From positions 1-64,000 of the forward strand of contig CAVSVP010000009.1 of assembly GCA_963731125.1 (NCBI GenBank): DNA of 64,000 nt. Reading direction: 5' to 3'. Positions 54,781 through 63,550 of the stretch are shown one piece after another (the first letter of the stretch is position 1; every line of letters starts with the position of its first letter). The position numbers and the translations under genes were made by a program. The notes beneath the pieces are model-generated. The model was given only the letters and a program-made list of their open reading frames with translations, had not been told where the DNA came from and searched no databases. This stretch comes from CAVSVP01 sp963731125 (GTDB taxonomy: Bacteria > Pseudomonadota > Gammaproteobacteria > Competibacterales > Competibacteraceae).

Positions 54781-57274
54781 TCGTAACCCAGCGTTCCAAA
54801 AGGTAGCGTAGCTGTAGTCCCCGCCGCAAGGTTAGCGATACTGGTATTGCGCCAGAACCGCATCTTGCCGTCCGCTGCCGGCACTCTGATGCTGGTGGTT
54901 GCACCAGCGTTGACCGTGAAGATCGTGCCGGTAAGCGCATTTTCCGGCTGGCCGCCGTCTGCCGGCGGGCTGTTACGTGGATCACGCCAGGTGCCGGTCC
55001 AGATGGATGGATCTGAGGATCAGGATTATTGGGATAATTATGAGTCTCCTTATAGCAGACCAGTGTCCGGTAGCTGTTTTCCCAGCGGGTCTTCCAGAAC
55101 ACTTCGTTGCCGCTGAAAAACGCCAAGTGCACACCTGCATCGCGGGCAGCTTCCACGTTGGCGCGCTGATTGCCCGACCAGTATTCATCGTGACCAACCG
55201 ACAAGAAGATCTTGTGATTTTGGATCAAAGAACCAAAGCGGTCACTGTCAACGCCGGTGAAGTAGCTGACGTCATAGCCATTGGCCTCCAGCCAGCGCAC
55301 CATCGGGTATTCGGCATTGAAGAGCCAATCCTGTCCCCCATCTACGCTACGCGTATTAAAAGGTCGATTGTAGCTGACCTTATAAGCACGACCATTAGCT
55401 GCGCCACCAGTACCGGGGCCGTTGCCAGTGTAGAAGCTGTTGCCGCCGTAGGTGTTGTAGGCCTGCCAGGTTGTATCGGAGGTTTGAAAGAGTATGTCCG
55501 AACTACCAGCGTCGTCGCGCACAATGAAAACGATATGGCTTGCTCCGCCGGTATCGTTACGCACAGCCTTCGCGAAGTAGATCCCAGATGTCGCGTCAGC
55601 CGGAACGTTCCAGGACGCAGAGACCGCCCAATTGCCGCAATCAAGCAGACCAGTAGTAGCATTGGTCAGGCAGTTTGGTTGATTCTGGGGTAATGCCGCC
55701 GAGGGTTGGACGGTTGCGACTTTGCGAGCCCCATCCCCACCGTAGTAACCCATGCGGTAGATGTCGAGTTGGTAATCACTCGCATTTGTATCAATTTTAA
55801 AGGAAACTGTCTCACCTGCATCTACACTGATATCCGTTGCAAATCCCTGAATTGAAGAATCACCCGCTCCGCTGATATCCCACTCCGAGGCCGGGTTTCC
55901 AACCAAGCAATTCTCTGCGACGATGGGATTCGCTGGCGATGCACAGGGATCGCTACTGGCCGCTGCTGTGGTGAATGACCAGGTAACGTTTGAGGCCATT
56001 GCGTTTCCGACCAGGTCCTTGATTCTGGGATCTGTCGAACCACCCTTTACCGTGGCTGTATAGGTTGTCTCATTGGCCAGTGGGCTACTTGGCGCCAATG
56101 TGGCGGTTCTGTTAGTTGCGTTGTAGCTCACGATCGCCGGTATCAGTGTGCTGCTCGCATCCCGCAGCTCAAAGGTTGAAGTTATGATCGTCGCCGGATC
56201 TATCGCCTCGCTGAAAGTGGCGGTCACGCTTGCAGTCGAGGTAACGTTGGTGGCGTCAGGGGCCGGCGTCCGGCCCGTTACCGTCGGCGGCGTCGTATCC
56301 GGACCCGTGCTGGTCGTAAAGACCACGTCCACCCAATAGTTGCTTGATGCGAAGGTGGAACTTGGGAACGTCGGATTGGCGTTATACACATAGACCCCGT
56401 TGCCCCCATTCTCACCATCCTGCAAGGCGCGAAGATGGCCGTTGGTGTACGACGAAGCAAAGTAACCCTCATCGACCGAATACCGACCCACATTCGTGTG
56501 GTAGGAGGCCACATACATCGCGTTTTGCTGAATCGACACCGGGTTAGCAAAATTCACCTGCTGCCAGCCCGAGGCCGTCTCGTTGCTAAAGGTCGCCTGC
56601 GCCAGCAACTGTCCAGCGCTGCTCCACAGACTGCCCACATGGGTGCCCGTGTTCTGCGAGCTCTTGTAGAAACGGATGCCGGTGATAAAGCCAGCGACGT
56701 CACTTTGGAACTTGACGCCCAGTTCAATTGCACTGGTGTCCGGGTCCGCCAGCAGGCCCGGAGTCGTGGCATCGTTCCACAGACTGAGTGGTGTCGTGCC
56801 AGCCGTCTGTGTCGTCGCCGTCGCCACGTTCGAATAACCACTGAGGTTGTTCGCTGCATCCACCGCCAGTACCCGGTACTGGTAGGTCGTGCCCGCCGTA
56901 AGACCGCTGTCCGTGTAGGGCGTCCCTGTCGGCGTCGCCACCTGGGTAAAGTTCGAACACCCCGTCCCCAAACAACGTTCCACCCGATAACCGGTTACAC
57001 CCACATTATCCGTCGACGCCGTCCAGCTCAGATCAATCTGCGTCGTGCTCGTCGCATTCGCCGTTAGGTTGCTCGGCACCGTCGGCGGCGTCGTGTCCGA
57101 CGACGTCTGCGTCGTCGCCGTCGCCACGTTCGAGTAGCCACTGAGGTTGTTCGCCGCATCCGCCGCCCGTACACGGTATTGATAGGTCGTTCCCGCCGTC
57201 AGCCCGTATCCGCAAAGCTCGTTCCTGTCGGCGTTGCCACCTGGGCAAAGTTCAAACACCCCGTTCCCGCACAA
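54602..57274 (-). CDS. Giant protein segment 5: FnIII, DUF4082, Big_5 and dimethylformamidase-like domain
   Basis: About 890 codons. Resumes the first FnIII at LTAGTTYQYRVRAADAANNL, then a second FnIII almost identical to it, a second DUF4082 (FYKSSQNTGTHVGSLW), a second Big_5 (ATFSEAIDPATIITSTFELR), and a domain like the large subunit of N,N-dimethylformamidase: VDAGETVSFKIDTNASDYQL, DIYRMGYYGGDGARKV, WQAYNTYGGNSFY, YPMVRWLEANGYDVSYFTGV, FLSVGHDEYWSGNQRANVEA and HLAFFSGNEVFWKTRWE. The frame is lost near 55000, where the same domain continues in another frame. Confidence 0.78.
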   Translation of the reverse strand: MCGNGVFELCPGGNADRNELCGYGLTAGTTYQYRVRAADAANNLSGYSNVATATTQTSSDTTPPTVPSNLTANATSTTQIDLSWTASTDNVGVTGYRVERCLGTGCSNFTQVATPTGTPYTDSGLTAGTTYQYRVLAVDAANNLSGYSNVATATTQTAGTTPLSLWNDATTPGLLADPDTSAIELGVKFQSDVAGFITGIRFYKSSQNTGTHVGSLWSSAGQLLAQATFSNETASGWQQVNFANPVSIQQNAMYVASYHTNVGRYSVDEGYFASSYTNGHLRALQDGENGGNGVYVYNANPTFPSSTFASSNYWVDVVFTTSTGPDTTPPTVTGRTPAPDATNVTSTASVTATFSEAIDPATIITSTFELRDASSTLIPAIVSYNATNRTATLAPSSPLANETTYTATVKGGSTDPRIKDLVGNAMASNVTWSFTTAAASSDPCASPANPIVAENCLVGNPASEWDISGAGDSSIQGFATDISVDAGETVSFKIDTNASDYQLDIYRMGYYGGDGARKVATVQPSAALPQNQPNCLTNATTGLLDCGNWAVSASWNVPADATSGIYFAKAVRNDTGGASHIVFIVRDDAGSSDILFQTSDTTWQAYNTYGGNSFYTGNGPGTGGAANGRAYKVSYNRPFNTRSVDGGQDWLFNAEYPMVRWLEANGYDVSYFTGVDSDRFGSLIQNHKIFLSVGHDEYWSGNQRANVEAARDAGVHLAFFSGNEVFWKTRWENSYRTLVCYKETHNYPNNPDPQIHPSGPAPGVIHVTARRQTAASRKMRLPARSSRSTLVQPPASECRQRTARCGSGAIPVSLTLRRGLQLRYLLERWVTSGTPWVTSGTKISTINSAIPACGIDSNVDDDSTECAGIDRLRLDVWFGYSYASFNVVPT

Positions 57275-58309
57275 CGCTCCACCCGATAACCGGTTACACC
57301 CACATTATCCGTCGACGCCGTCCAGCTGAGGTCAATCTGCGTCGCACTCGTCGCCGTAGCCGTCAGGTTGCCCGGCACCGTCGGCGGCGTCGTATCGGGG
57401 CCACCAGTGCCACCAGTGCTGGTCGTGAAAACCACGTCCACCCAATAGTTGCTGGCCTGGTAGGTGTTGGCGGGAAAACCACCACCGCCATACAAGTACA
57501 CGCCATTGCCGCCATTCTCGTTATTCTGTAGCGCACGCAGAGGCGGATTATCTACCCCAGCGTTAGCGAAAAAGTTATTATCCGCGGCGTAATTGCCATT
57601 CGGAGCATGGTAGGAGGCGACATAGACTGTGTTAGCTGTAATCGGCACCGGAGTGGAAAAATCAACCTGCTGCCAACCCGTAGCGGTCTCATTGCTAAAG
57701 GTTGCCGTCGCCAGATTTGTTCCAGTGATGGTCCATAAATTTCCTACATGAGTGCCAGTATTACCACTGCCTTTGTAGAAACGGATGCCGGTGATAAAAC
57801 CGTCGATACTCGAGCGGAATTTAACGCCTAATTCGACAGCATTGGGATCGTTTTCTGATGCTGTTCCCGGTGTTGCCGAGGCATCCCAGATAGTACATGG
57901 CTGCTGAGCACAGGGTGCGGCCCCTGTTGTAAACGACCAGGTAATATCGGCAGCCAGAGAGTTGCCGCTCAGATCCTTAACACCACTCGACCCACCCTTG
58001 ACGGTGGCGGTATATGTTGTCGAAGCTGTCAGATTGGTAGTTGGAGTTAGTGTCGCGGTACGGGTCGCTGCATCGTAGCTCACCGTGGCAGGCACCACGC
58101 AGTTGCTCCCGGCCAAGCAGCTCAAAGGTTGCTTCCGTAATCGTTGCCGCATCCATCGCTTCGCTGAAGGTGGCTGAGACAGATGTGCCTATATCAACGC
58201 CCGTTGCACCGTCAGTGGGCGATGTCGAAGTTACGGTCGGAGATACTGTATCAGCGGCATAACTCACAGTATAGGCACCAGCAGTCCGCTGAAAAAATAG
58301 CATAGTCAA
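57199..58309 (-). CDS. Giant protein segment 4: Big_5, DUF4082 and first FnIII domain
   Basis: 58309 frame: AADTVSPTVTSTSPTDGATG, VSATFSEAMDAATITEATFE (Big_5). The frame changes near 58130 and continues SNCVVPATVSYDAATRTATL and SLAADITWSFTTGAAP. DUF4082: DPNAVELGVKFRSSIDGFIT with FYKGSGNTGTHVGNLW and ATFSNETATGWQQVDFSTPV. Then FnIII: PPTVPGNLTATATSATQIDL and DNVGVTGYRVERCAGTGC, breaking at 57220 where a C appears to be missing. Confidence 0.78.
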
Positions 58310-60413
58310 TGCCTTTTATGGTGTCCGTTGTGAAGCTAACCGAGCTACCGTTGCGCGTGACATTGGTAAGCACTCCGTTAGCAGAGATCAACGGTACAAG
58401 CGCTTGCAAACCATTAGCACCCGCACCCTGTGTAACGGTAAAGCTGAGGTCATTGCCGTTCCACGCTAGTGATCCAAAAGAGGAACTGTTACGGCCGTCG
58501 AGCCATTCCAACATCTGCTGGCTCGATACGATGGGAACACCGCGGGCAGGCGCGGAGGCCAAGACTGCATCCGATTCTGGTATTTGCGCAAGATCCGTGT
58601 GGGCGTTGATGGTAAAAGCGCCGTAATAGCCTTCCGGGCCTAGCGCCCAGTTCAATAAGGTGTCAATGGTAAACGGATACGTCTGCCCCGATTCATCGGT
58701 CATCTGAGTTTGGGCATTGTAGACATCGATGAGGGTGCCATCGAGGTCTGCAAACCGCATCGGCATAGCCGAGCCGTTAAAAAAGCCCGGCCGATCGAGA
58801 ACCCAGCTCGGTGGCCAGAAATAATAGCTGGTATCAAGACGAATCCCGTTAGCCAACTGGACTTTCGCCCCGGTGACCCAATCACTCCATGCGATGCAGT
58901 GATGGCGCTGCGTAGACGGAGCAGGCACGCTTGGAAAGTTAGCGGTGAACTCAGCGATCTGCTGAGAGTAGAATGTTTCGAGTTGGGCGGGCGTATAATC
59001 TGCGCAATTAGTGTTGAGGTGCAGACCCACCTCGAAACCCTGTGCCGCGTAGGCCGCAGCCTGGGCATCCGTCATGGGAGTATTATAGTACATATAGGAA
59101 GTACCACGCACGCACTCCCAGTTTTGCACCGAACATCCAGGGGGACTCGCTGCGATAAACTGATCGAAGCGCCCCGCTGTACCGTTGTTGCCGTGATCGT
59201 CGCCCGTCATGATCACGACTGCTTTCTCGCCCCGGGGAAAATACCAGAAGCGGGGTAAAGGCTTCTTGTCGAGATTCATCTCGATGATCAGGTTGGCAAG
59301 CAGCCGCTGCTGTTCGTCTGCCTGGGGGATCGCCACCTTGTTGAGATCAACCCAGTCCGGTTGCGGGTCGCCACTCGCATTGCCGTAAAATTTGTCGTCC
59401 GAGCGAATCGGTGAAAAACTGTCCCGCTCCTGAGCAGCCCAGGCCGGATTGCCCTGGCGGGTGTAGACGATGGACTTTGCCAGATCATATGCAAATGCCG
59501 CCGCCTGGCCGCCATTGGTACCGACATCACGCAATGTCACCGCCGGATTTGTGGTTGCCGTATTAGCAGCGGAATAGAGTGTGGCAACTTCAGACGCGCC
59601 GCTAAGCGTGTAGCGGTCGGCAATACCATGAAACTGGATGGTTTCGCTAACAATGCCATTTCCAGGCCCGGAAGAATTAATCAGCAGATAACTATTTGAG
59701 AGTGTGGATCCGACTGTGGTAAGTCCCAGCAAACCAGCAAGTTGTGGATCGGGCCGCATCGCAATCAAGTTGCCGCCTGCATTGACCCAGTCAGAAAATG
59801 TTGTAACCTGAGCGCTGGACAAGGACATCTCAGCGAGGATAACGACGTCATAGTTGGCGAGCGTTGCCGCATTCACCGTCCCGATATCTGCAACCGAGAA
59901 GGCATTAAAGCCTTCATTGCGCAGTATCTCCGCATAGTAGGTGCCATAGAGAGATGACGCTGAGGTCACGACGAGGATAGGCCCGCCCGGTCCTTGGTTA
60001 GGATCAGGCAACGTCTGAGCAGCGGCTGTTGGTAATATCCAATCCACCACCCGACTTACGATATTGGGTATCGAGGAATTAGCTAACCAGGCAGTGATCG
60101 GATTGGTGGCTTGACCAGTACGCAAAGATGCAATGGTGTCCGAAGATTGACGGAGCAGCAGAAGGTATTTTTGGGAAATTACTCGCTTGCGGCTGACTCG
60201 CCCGCGGCGTTTTTTTGGTTTGACGGTTCTTACCTTTTGACCTCTCAACTCCCACTCTGTGATTTCGCCATTCTCATCCGCAACAAGTAAGCGACCGTTG
60301 GGGAGGAAAGCAAGTGCGTTGATGCAACTCGCCGGCTTCCAGTTGAGGGCTAAGTAATTGCCGGTTTTTAAATCCCAGGCCAGTATCCGAGCGTCCTCTC
60401 CCGCAGTCACCAC
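58251..60413 (-). CDS. Giant protein segment 3: last WD40 blade and polysaccharide-deacetylase-like domain
   Basis: 720 residues in one frame. Starts ARILAWDLKTGNYLALNWKP (WD40) and a basic linker KPKKRRGRVSRKR. Residues about 145-380 resemble a glutamine-amidotransferase/ThuA-type fold (ILVVTSASSLYGTYYAEILR, YDVVILAEMSLSSAQVTTFS, NLIAMRPDPQLAGLLGL). About 395-640 is NodB-like: RGEKAVVIMTGDDHGNNGTA, GFEVGLHLNTNC and HCIAWSDW, with DLDGTLIDVYNAQTQMTDES. Then a short all-beta tail NGVLTNVTRNGSSVSFTTDT. Confidence 0.75.
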   Translation of the reverse strand: MVTAGEDARILAWDLKTGNYLALNWKPASCINALAFLPNGRLLVADENGEITEWELRGQKVRTVKPKKRRGRVSRKRVISQKYLLLLRQSSDTIASLRTGQATNPITAWLANSSIPNIVSRVVDWILPTAAAQTLPDPNQGPGGPILVVTSASSLYGTYYAEILRNEGFNAFSVADIGTVNAATLANYDVVILAEMSLSSAQVTTFSDWVNAGGNLIAMRPDPQLAGLLGLTTVGSTLSNSYLLINSSGPGNGIVSETIQFHGIADRYTLSGASEVATLYSAANTATTNPAVTLRDVGTNGGQAAAFAYDLAKSIVYTRQGNPAWAAQERDSFSPIRSDDKFYGNASGDPQPDWVDLNKVAIPQADEQQRLLANLIIEMNLDKKPLPRFWYFPRGEKAVVIMTGDDHGNNGTAGRFDQFIAASPPGCSVQNWECVRGTSYMYYNTPMTDAQAAAYAAQGFEVGLHLNTNCADYTPAQLETFYSQQIAEFTANFPSVPAPSTQRHHCIAWSDWVTGAKVQLANGIRLDTSYYFWPPSWVLDRPGFFNGSAMPMRFADLDGTLIDVYNAQTQMTDESGQTYPFTIDTLLNWALGPEGYYGAFTINAHTDLAQIPESDAVLASAPARGVPIVSSQQMLEWLDGRNSSSFGSLAWNGNDLSFTVTQGAGANGLQALVPLISANGVLTNVTRNGSSVSFTTDTIKGIDYAIFSADCWCLYCELCR

Positions 60414-60443
60414 AACTTTTCATTTGTACTAATAGCAACCGCT

Positions 60444-61521
60444 CTAATGCCCCTTGTTGTCCCTAGCAAGGTTCTGTATCTTGCCGTCCGGTTGCCGTAT
60501 CCCATATCTTTGCCGTTGAGTCTGCACTGCCGCTGACCAAAAGCTTGTCATTCTGACTAAATGCAACTGCATTAACTTCACCTGCATGACCGAGTAGCGT
60601 CTTGAGCAATCTGCCCGTTGTGACATCCCACAACTAAAACACGACCATCCGCCCCTGCACTGGCCAGTGTGTTGGCCGTTATTGCTAAAAGCAAGACCGT
60701 TCACAAAATCGATATGCCTGTTGAGTATTGCCGTCAAGTTGGCCGGTTTTCCCATCCCATAACAAAATTCGCGTTTCTTCACCGGCGCTGGCGATAAATT
60801 TGCCGTTTTTGATGGCGGCGACGCCCTGATCGGATGTTCGTGCCCAAGGCGTAGGCAGAGTCTTGTCTTCCGGTATTGGATATCCCTCCAACGAATTTCA
60901 GTATCTCCTGCCGACGCTGACAGTTGCTTCCCGTCTGGCGTGAATAGCAACACCCGTGGCCGACTGCACCAGTAGGGCCCGCAGAAGCCGCACTGCTCTT
61001 CCTCAGCAATGGTTCCATTGTCTGCATTCCAAAGCCGAACGCTGTTGTTTTCACCCGCGTTACCAATGCTTACCATCTGGGCTGACGGCTAGCGCCGTGA
61101 TTCCTTTCCAATCGTGCGGACTGACTTTTTACCACTGCTCGTTGAACACCGCTAGCGGCGGCGGCCTTTTTCGGCTCAAGGTGTTTCCATTGACTGTCCC
61201 AGAATCCGTAGCCGGTTTTGGCGGCAGTGATTTAAGAAGGGTTGCAGATGAATTGGTGGCATCTTGGGATAGGATGTCGGACGCAGTACTCTGCTGACTG
61301 AGGCCGCTAACACCAAATCCAGGCATCTGGAGTACAAAGCGCTCTTCACCCGTTGCCAGGTCCCAAACTATCGCCAGCCTGTCCGTCCCTACACTTGTCA
61401 GGGTCTGCTCATCGGCACTGAAAGCAACTCTAATCACCGCATCACTGTGCCCTATCAGGGTCTGGCGAAGCTTGCCGGTCGCCACCTCCCACAGCATCAC
61501 CGCATTATCCCCCTCACCCAC
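60444..61521 (-). CDS. Giant protein segment 2: further WD40 repeats
   Basis: From 61521: NAVMLWEVATGKLRQTLIGH, VAFSADEQTLTSVGTDRLAI and VWDLATGEERF, then a low-complexity linker. The frame changes near 61100. 61076-60444 reads NSVRLWNADNGTIAEEEQ, with several internal frame changes recoverable from other frames (e.g. IRILLWDGKTGQLDGN at about 60780-60730, LVLDVTTGRLLKTLLG-like text near 60600). The most damaged part of the gene. Confidence 0.6.
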
Positions 61522-62481
61522 GCTGGCGAGGGGCTCCCATCGGGGCTGAAGGTCAGACCGGTAATCACCAGACCTAAATGGGCATCAGGAATCGTCACTT
61601 CTTCCTGACCCGTTGGCACGTCCCACAGCTTGATCGCCGCATCCTTTCCTCCGCTGGCCAGATGAATTCCGTCCGCGCTAAAAACCAAGGGTTTAATGGG
61701 TTTAATGATATCGTCATGCCCGATTAATGTCGTCGGGTTCACTGCACCCGTGTCCGCATCCCAAAGCCAAAGGGTAATATTGGCGTCTGTGTCGACGCTC
61801 GCCAACGTCATCTCTACCGGACTAAAGGCAAAATCGGTAACCGCCGCACCCGAGGCGTTGGTAAGGGTTAAGTGCGCTTGACCCGACGCCATATTCCATA
61901 GCTGGATCTGGTTATTATTCCCATGGCCGGCCAGAAGCGTCCCGTCCGCACTGAAGGCAATCTTGCTAACGGCAGTCTCACTCGCTAACACCCATTGCTG
62001 AACACCCGACGCCAAATCCCAGGCGATGATCTCCCCGGTTTCCTCAGCCACACCTGCCAGCGTCTCACCATTCGGGCTAAAGACCAGGCCGCGGACAGCG
62101 CTATTTCCAGGACCGACCAAGGTTCCGCTTTCCATCGCCGGAGGCCACATTCCACAAGATAATCGTATCATCCGCCGCACTGGCTAGCGTGTTGGCATCG
62201 GGGCTGAAAGCAAGGCCGGTGGTCACACCACTCACAGGGCCAGCCAACGTTGCACGCTCTTGACCCGATGCCAAATCCAGCACCGTGATCCAACCGTCTT
62301 CTGCCACGCTCGCCAGCGTATTGCCGTCTCGGCTGAAGGCAAACAACGCTGCCTGAGGCTCGGAAGAGGCATCTGTCTGTGCCGCGGCCGGAGTAGGTGC
62401 CAGCGCCGTTCCGAAAACTTCGATAATCAGGAATAGCAATATGAAACTGGCACAGAGAAAATCGGAACGATTAGACGACAT
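61497..62481 (-). CDS. Giant protein segment 1: signal peptide and WD40 repeats
   Basis: ATG at 62481: signal peptide LCASFILLFLIIEVFG...AAAQ. WD40 blades follow with the usual LAFSPD and LWNVASG endings: TLASVAEDGWITVLDLASGQ, TLASAADDTIILWNVASG. The frame changes near 62140 and continues LVFSPNGETLAGVAEETGEI, LLAGHGNNNQIQLWNMASGQ and HLASGGKDAAIKLWDVPTGQ to 61497. About 8 blades in total with the next segment, forming a propeller, probably for protein or glycan binding in the periplasm. Confidence 0.8.
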
Positions 62482-62699
62482 ATCTTAGGACTCGGCGTAT
62501 GTAAAAACTTTGTTCAACTTTAGAGATTGTGGTTGGATATAGTAAATGAGTATTAATTAAGAAATTGTTAATATTTTGTAAGAAATTGTTAATATTTATA
62601 ACTTATTGGTTATATTATTAAAAATTTTATCGAATTGGCACCTGTTAAGTATAAGCCAAAAGACGTCGACCAGCTTTCAGCCTTAAGAAACATAGCGAA
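62482..62699. other. Intergenic, AT-rich, with direct repeat
   Basis: 218 bp between the BY-kinase-like stop and the giant gene start. Strongly AT-rich; likely promoter region for the giant gene. It contains the direct repeat at 62558-62597. Confidence 0.5.
62558..62597. repeat. 19-bp direct repeat with 21-bp period
   Basis: TAAGAAATTGTTAATATTT at 62558-62576 and again at 62579-62597, perfect, two bases apart. The 21-bp period equals two helical turns, so both copies face the same side of DNA. It lies 77-116 bp upstream of the giant gene start and could be an operator, but a chance AT-rich duplication is possible. Confidence 0.6.
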
Positions 62700-63548
62700 C
62701 TACTTACGATCAGGCCTTATCATTGGCACATCGTTAAAAACCGTTCCGATCAACTGCTCGGGATCGACAGCTAAAGCAGCAGACATTACCTGCTCTTTAG
62801 TAGCTCGACCATAAGGTATGACCAGCAACACATAATCGCATAAGTCGGCTAGAATTCGGGCATCCGGTTCCTCCATAGAAGGTGCGTCTAAAATAACGCA
62901 TCGCTCCGGATAGCGCTGGCGAACCTCTTGCAGCAGGGTATGCAGTTGCGGCGAAGAGAAACATTCTGTCGCTGCTTCCCGTTTCAGCCCGGCGGGAATG
63001 GCTCGAAGGCGAGGTATGCCGGTAGGATAAATAATACCCTCTATGCTGGGTTCGACGCCGCGCAAGTAATCGGTAAGCCCAAGCAAGTCCTGATTATTTC
63101 TAATCAAAATCAGATTATCCAGCGTCGGTCTTGTTAGGCTGCAATCAATCAAAAGAGCGGTTTTGGTTTCGTCAAAGGCAACAGCAGCAGCAAGATTTCG
63201 CGCTACAAAGCTGGCTCCTCCCTGTGCAGACACAGCTGACACTAGCAAGGTAAAGTTGTGTGTGCCGGCTTTCTGAAAGAGCGTCGTGCGCAGGTGACGA
63301 AACGAGCTACAAACCCGTTTATCTACCATCTCCGGGTAAATTATCTTTTGAGCAACAAGTTCGTTGTGCGAACGTTGTTGCGGCTCTCGCATCCGGGCGA
63401 TTTCTTGCTTAGCACCAAGCTTACTTAATAAATCCGATGGCCGTCGAACGTGCGGGCTGATCGATGGCACTTCTTGCCTTTCTCCATCAGGAGCCGGCAA
63501 TGCGCCTCTGGCGCTAACCTCCCTCAGAACATTTTCAGTTTTGTTCAT
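62700..63548 (-). CDS. BY-kinase-like (CpsD/Wzc C-terminal) protein with degenerate Walker A
   Basis: 282 residues from the ATG at 63548, chosen because AAGGAGA lies 8 bases upstream; the frame is open to 63578. P-loop region reads SAVSAQGGASFVARNLAAAV near residue 105: GASF where BY-kinases have GKS/T, so the Walker A lysine is absent. Walker A' is ALLIDCSLTRPTLDNL and the Walker B-like segment CVILDAPSMEEPDARILADL. No C-terminal tyrosine cluster. It probably partners the Wzz protein encoded 2 bases upstream in controlling chain length, but classical autokinase activity looks unlikely. Confidence 0.85.
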   Translation of the reverse strand: MNKTENVLREVSARGALPAPDGERQEVPSISPHVRRPSDLLSKLGAKQEIARMREPQQRSHNELVAQKIIYPEMVDKRVCSSFRHLRTTLFQKAGTHNFTLLVSAVSAQGGASFVARNLAAAVAFDETKTALLIDCSLTRPTLDNLILIRNNQDLLGLTDYLRGVEPSIEGIIYPTGIPRLRAIPAGLKREAATECFSSPQLHTLLQEVRQRYPERCVILDAPSMEEPDARILADLCDYVLLVIPYGRATKEQVMSAALAVDPEQLIGTVFNDVPMIRPDRK

Positions 63549-63550
63549 CG

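Larger units (their letters stand above)
52946..62481 (-). pseudogene. Giant exported multidomain protein (about 3150 residues), broken by frameshifts
   Basis: Minus-strand segments follow one another without room for other genes, and each domain continues where the previous frame breaks, so I read them as one gene. Order: signal peptide and WD40 propeller (62481-about 60250), deacetylase-like domain (60050-58400), Big_5 Ig-like, DUF4082, FnIII, FnIII, DUF4082, Big_5, dimethylformamidase-like domain, Ig-like linkers, two Big_2-like repeats, and C-terminal LamG. About nine frame changes interrupt it. The signal peptide indicates export. It sits between the BY-kinase and sugar-nucleotide genes, suggesting a role in handling or anchoring the polysaccharide. 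Segment entries give details; two adjacent genes cannot be excluded. Confidence 0.65.

Noticed and set aside
53583..57270. CRISPR-like or other repeat array in the region with repeated motifs
   Set aside because: The repeats are in-frame protein modules (Ig-like, FnIII, DUF4082) of about 260 bp and more, not short repeats with unique spacers.
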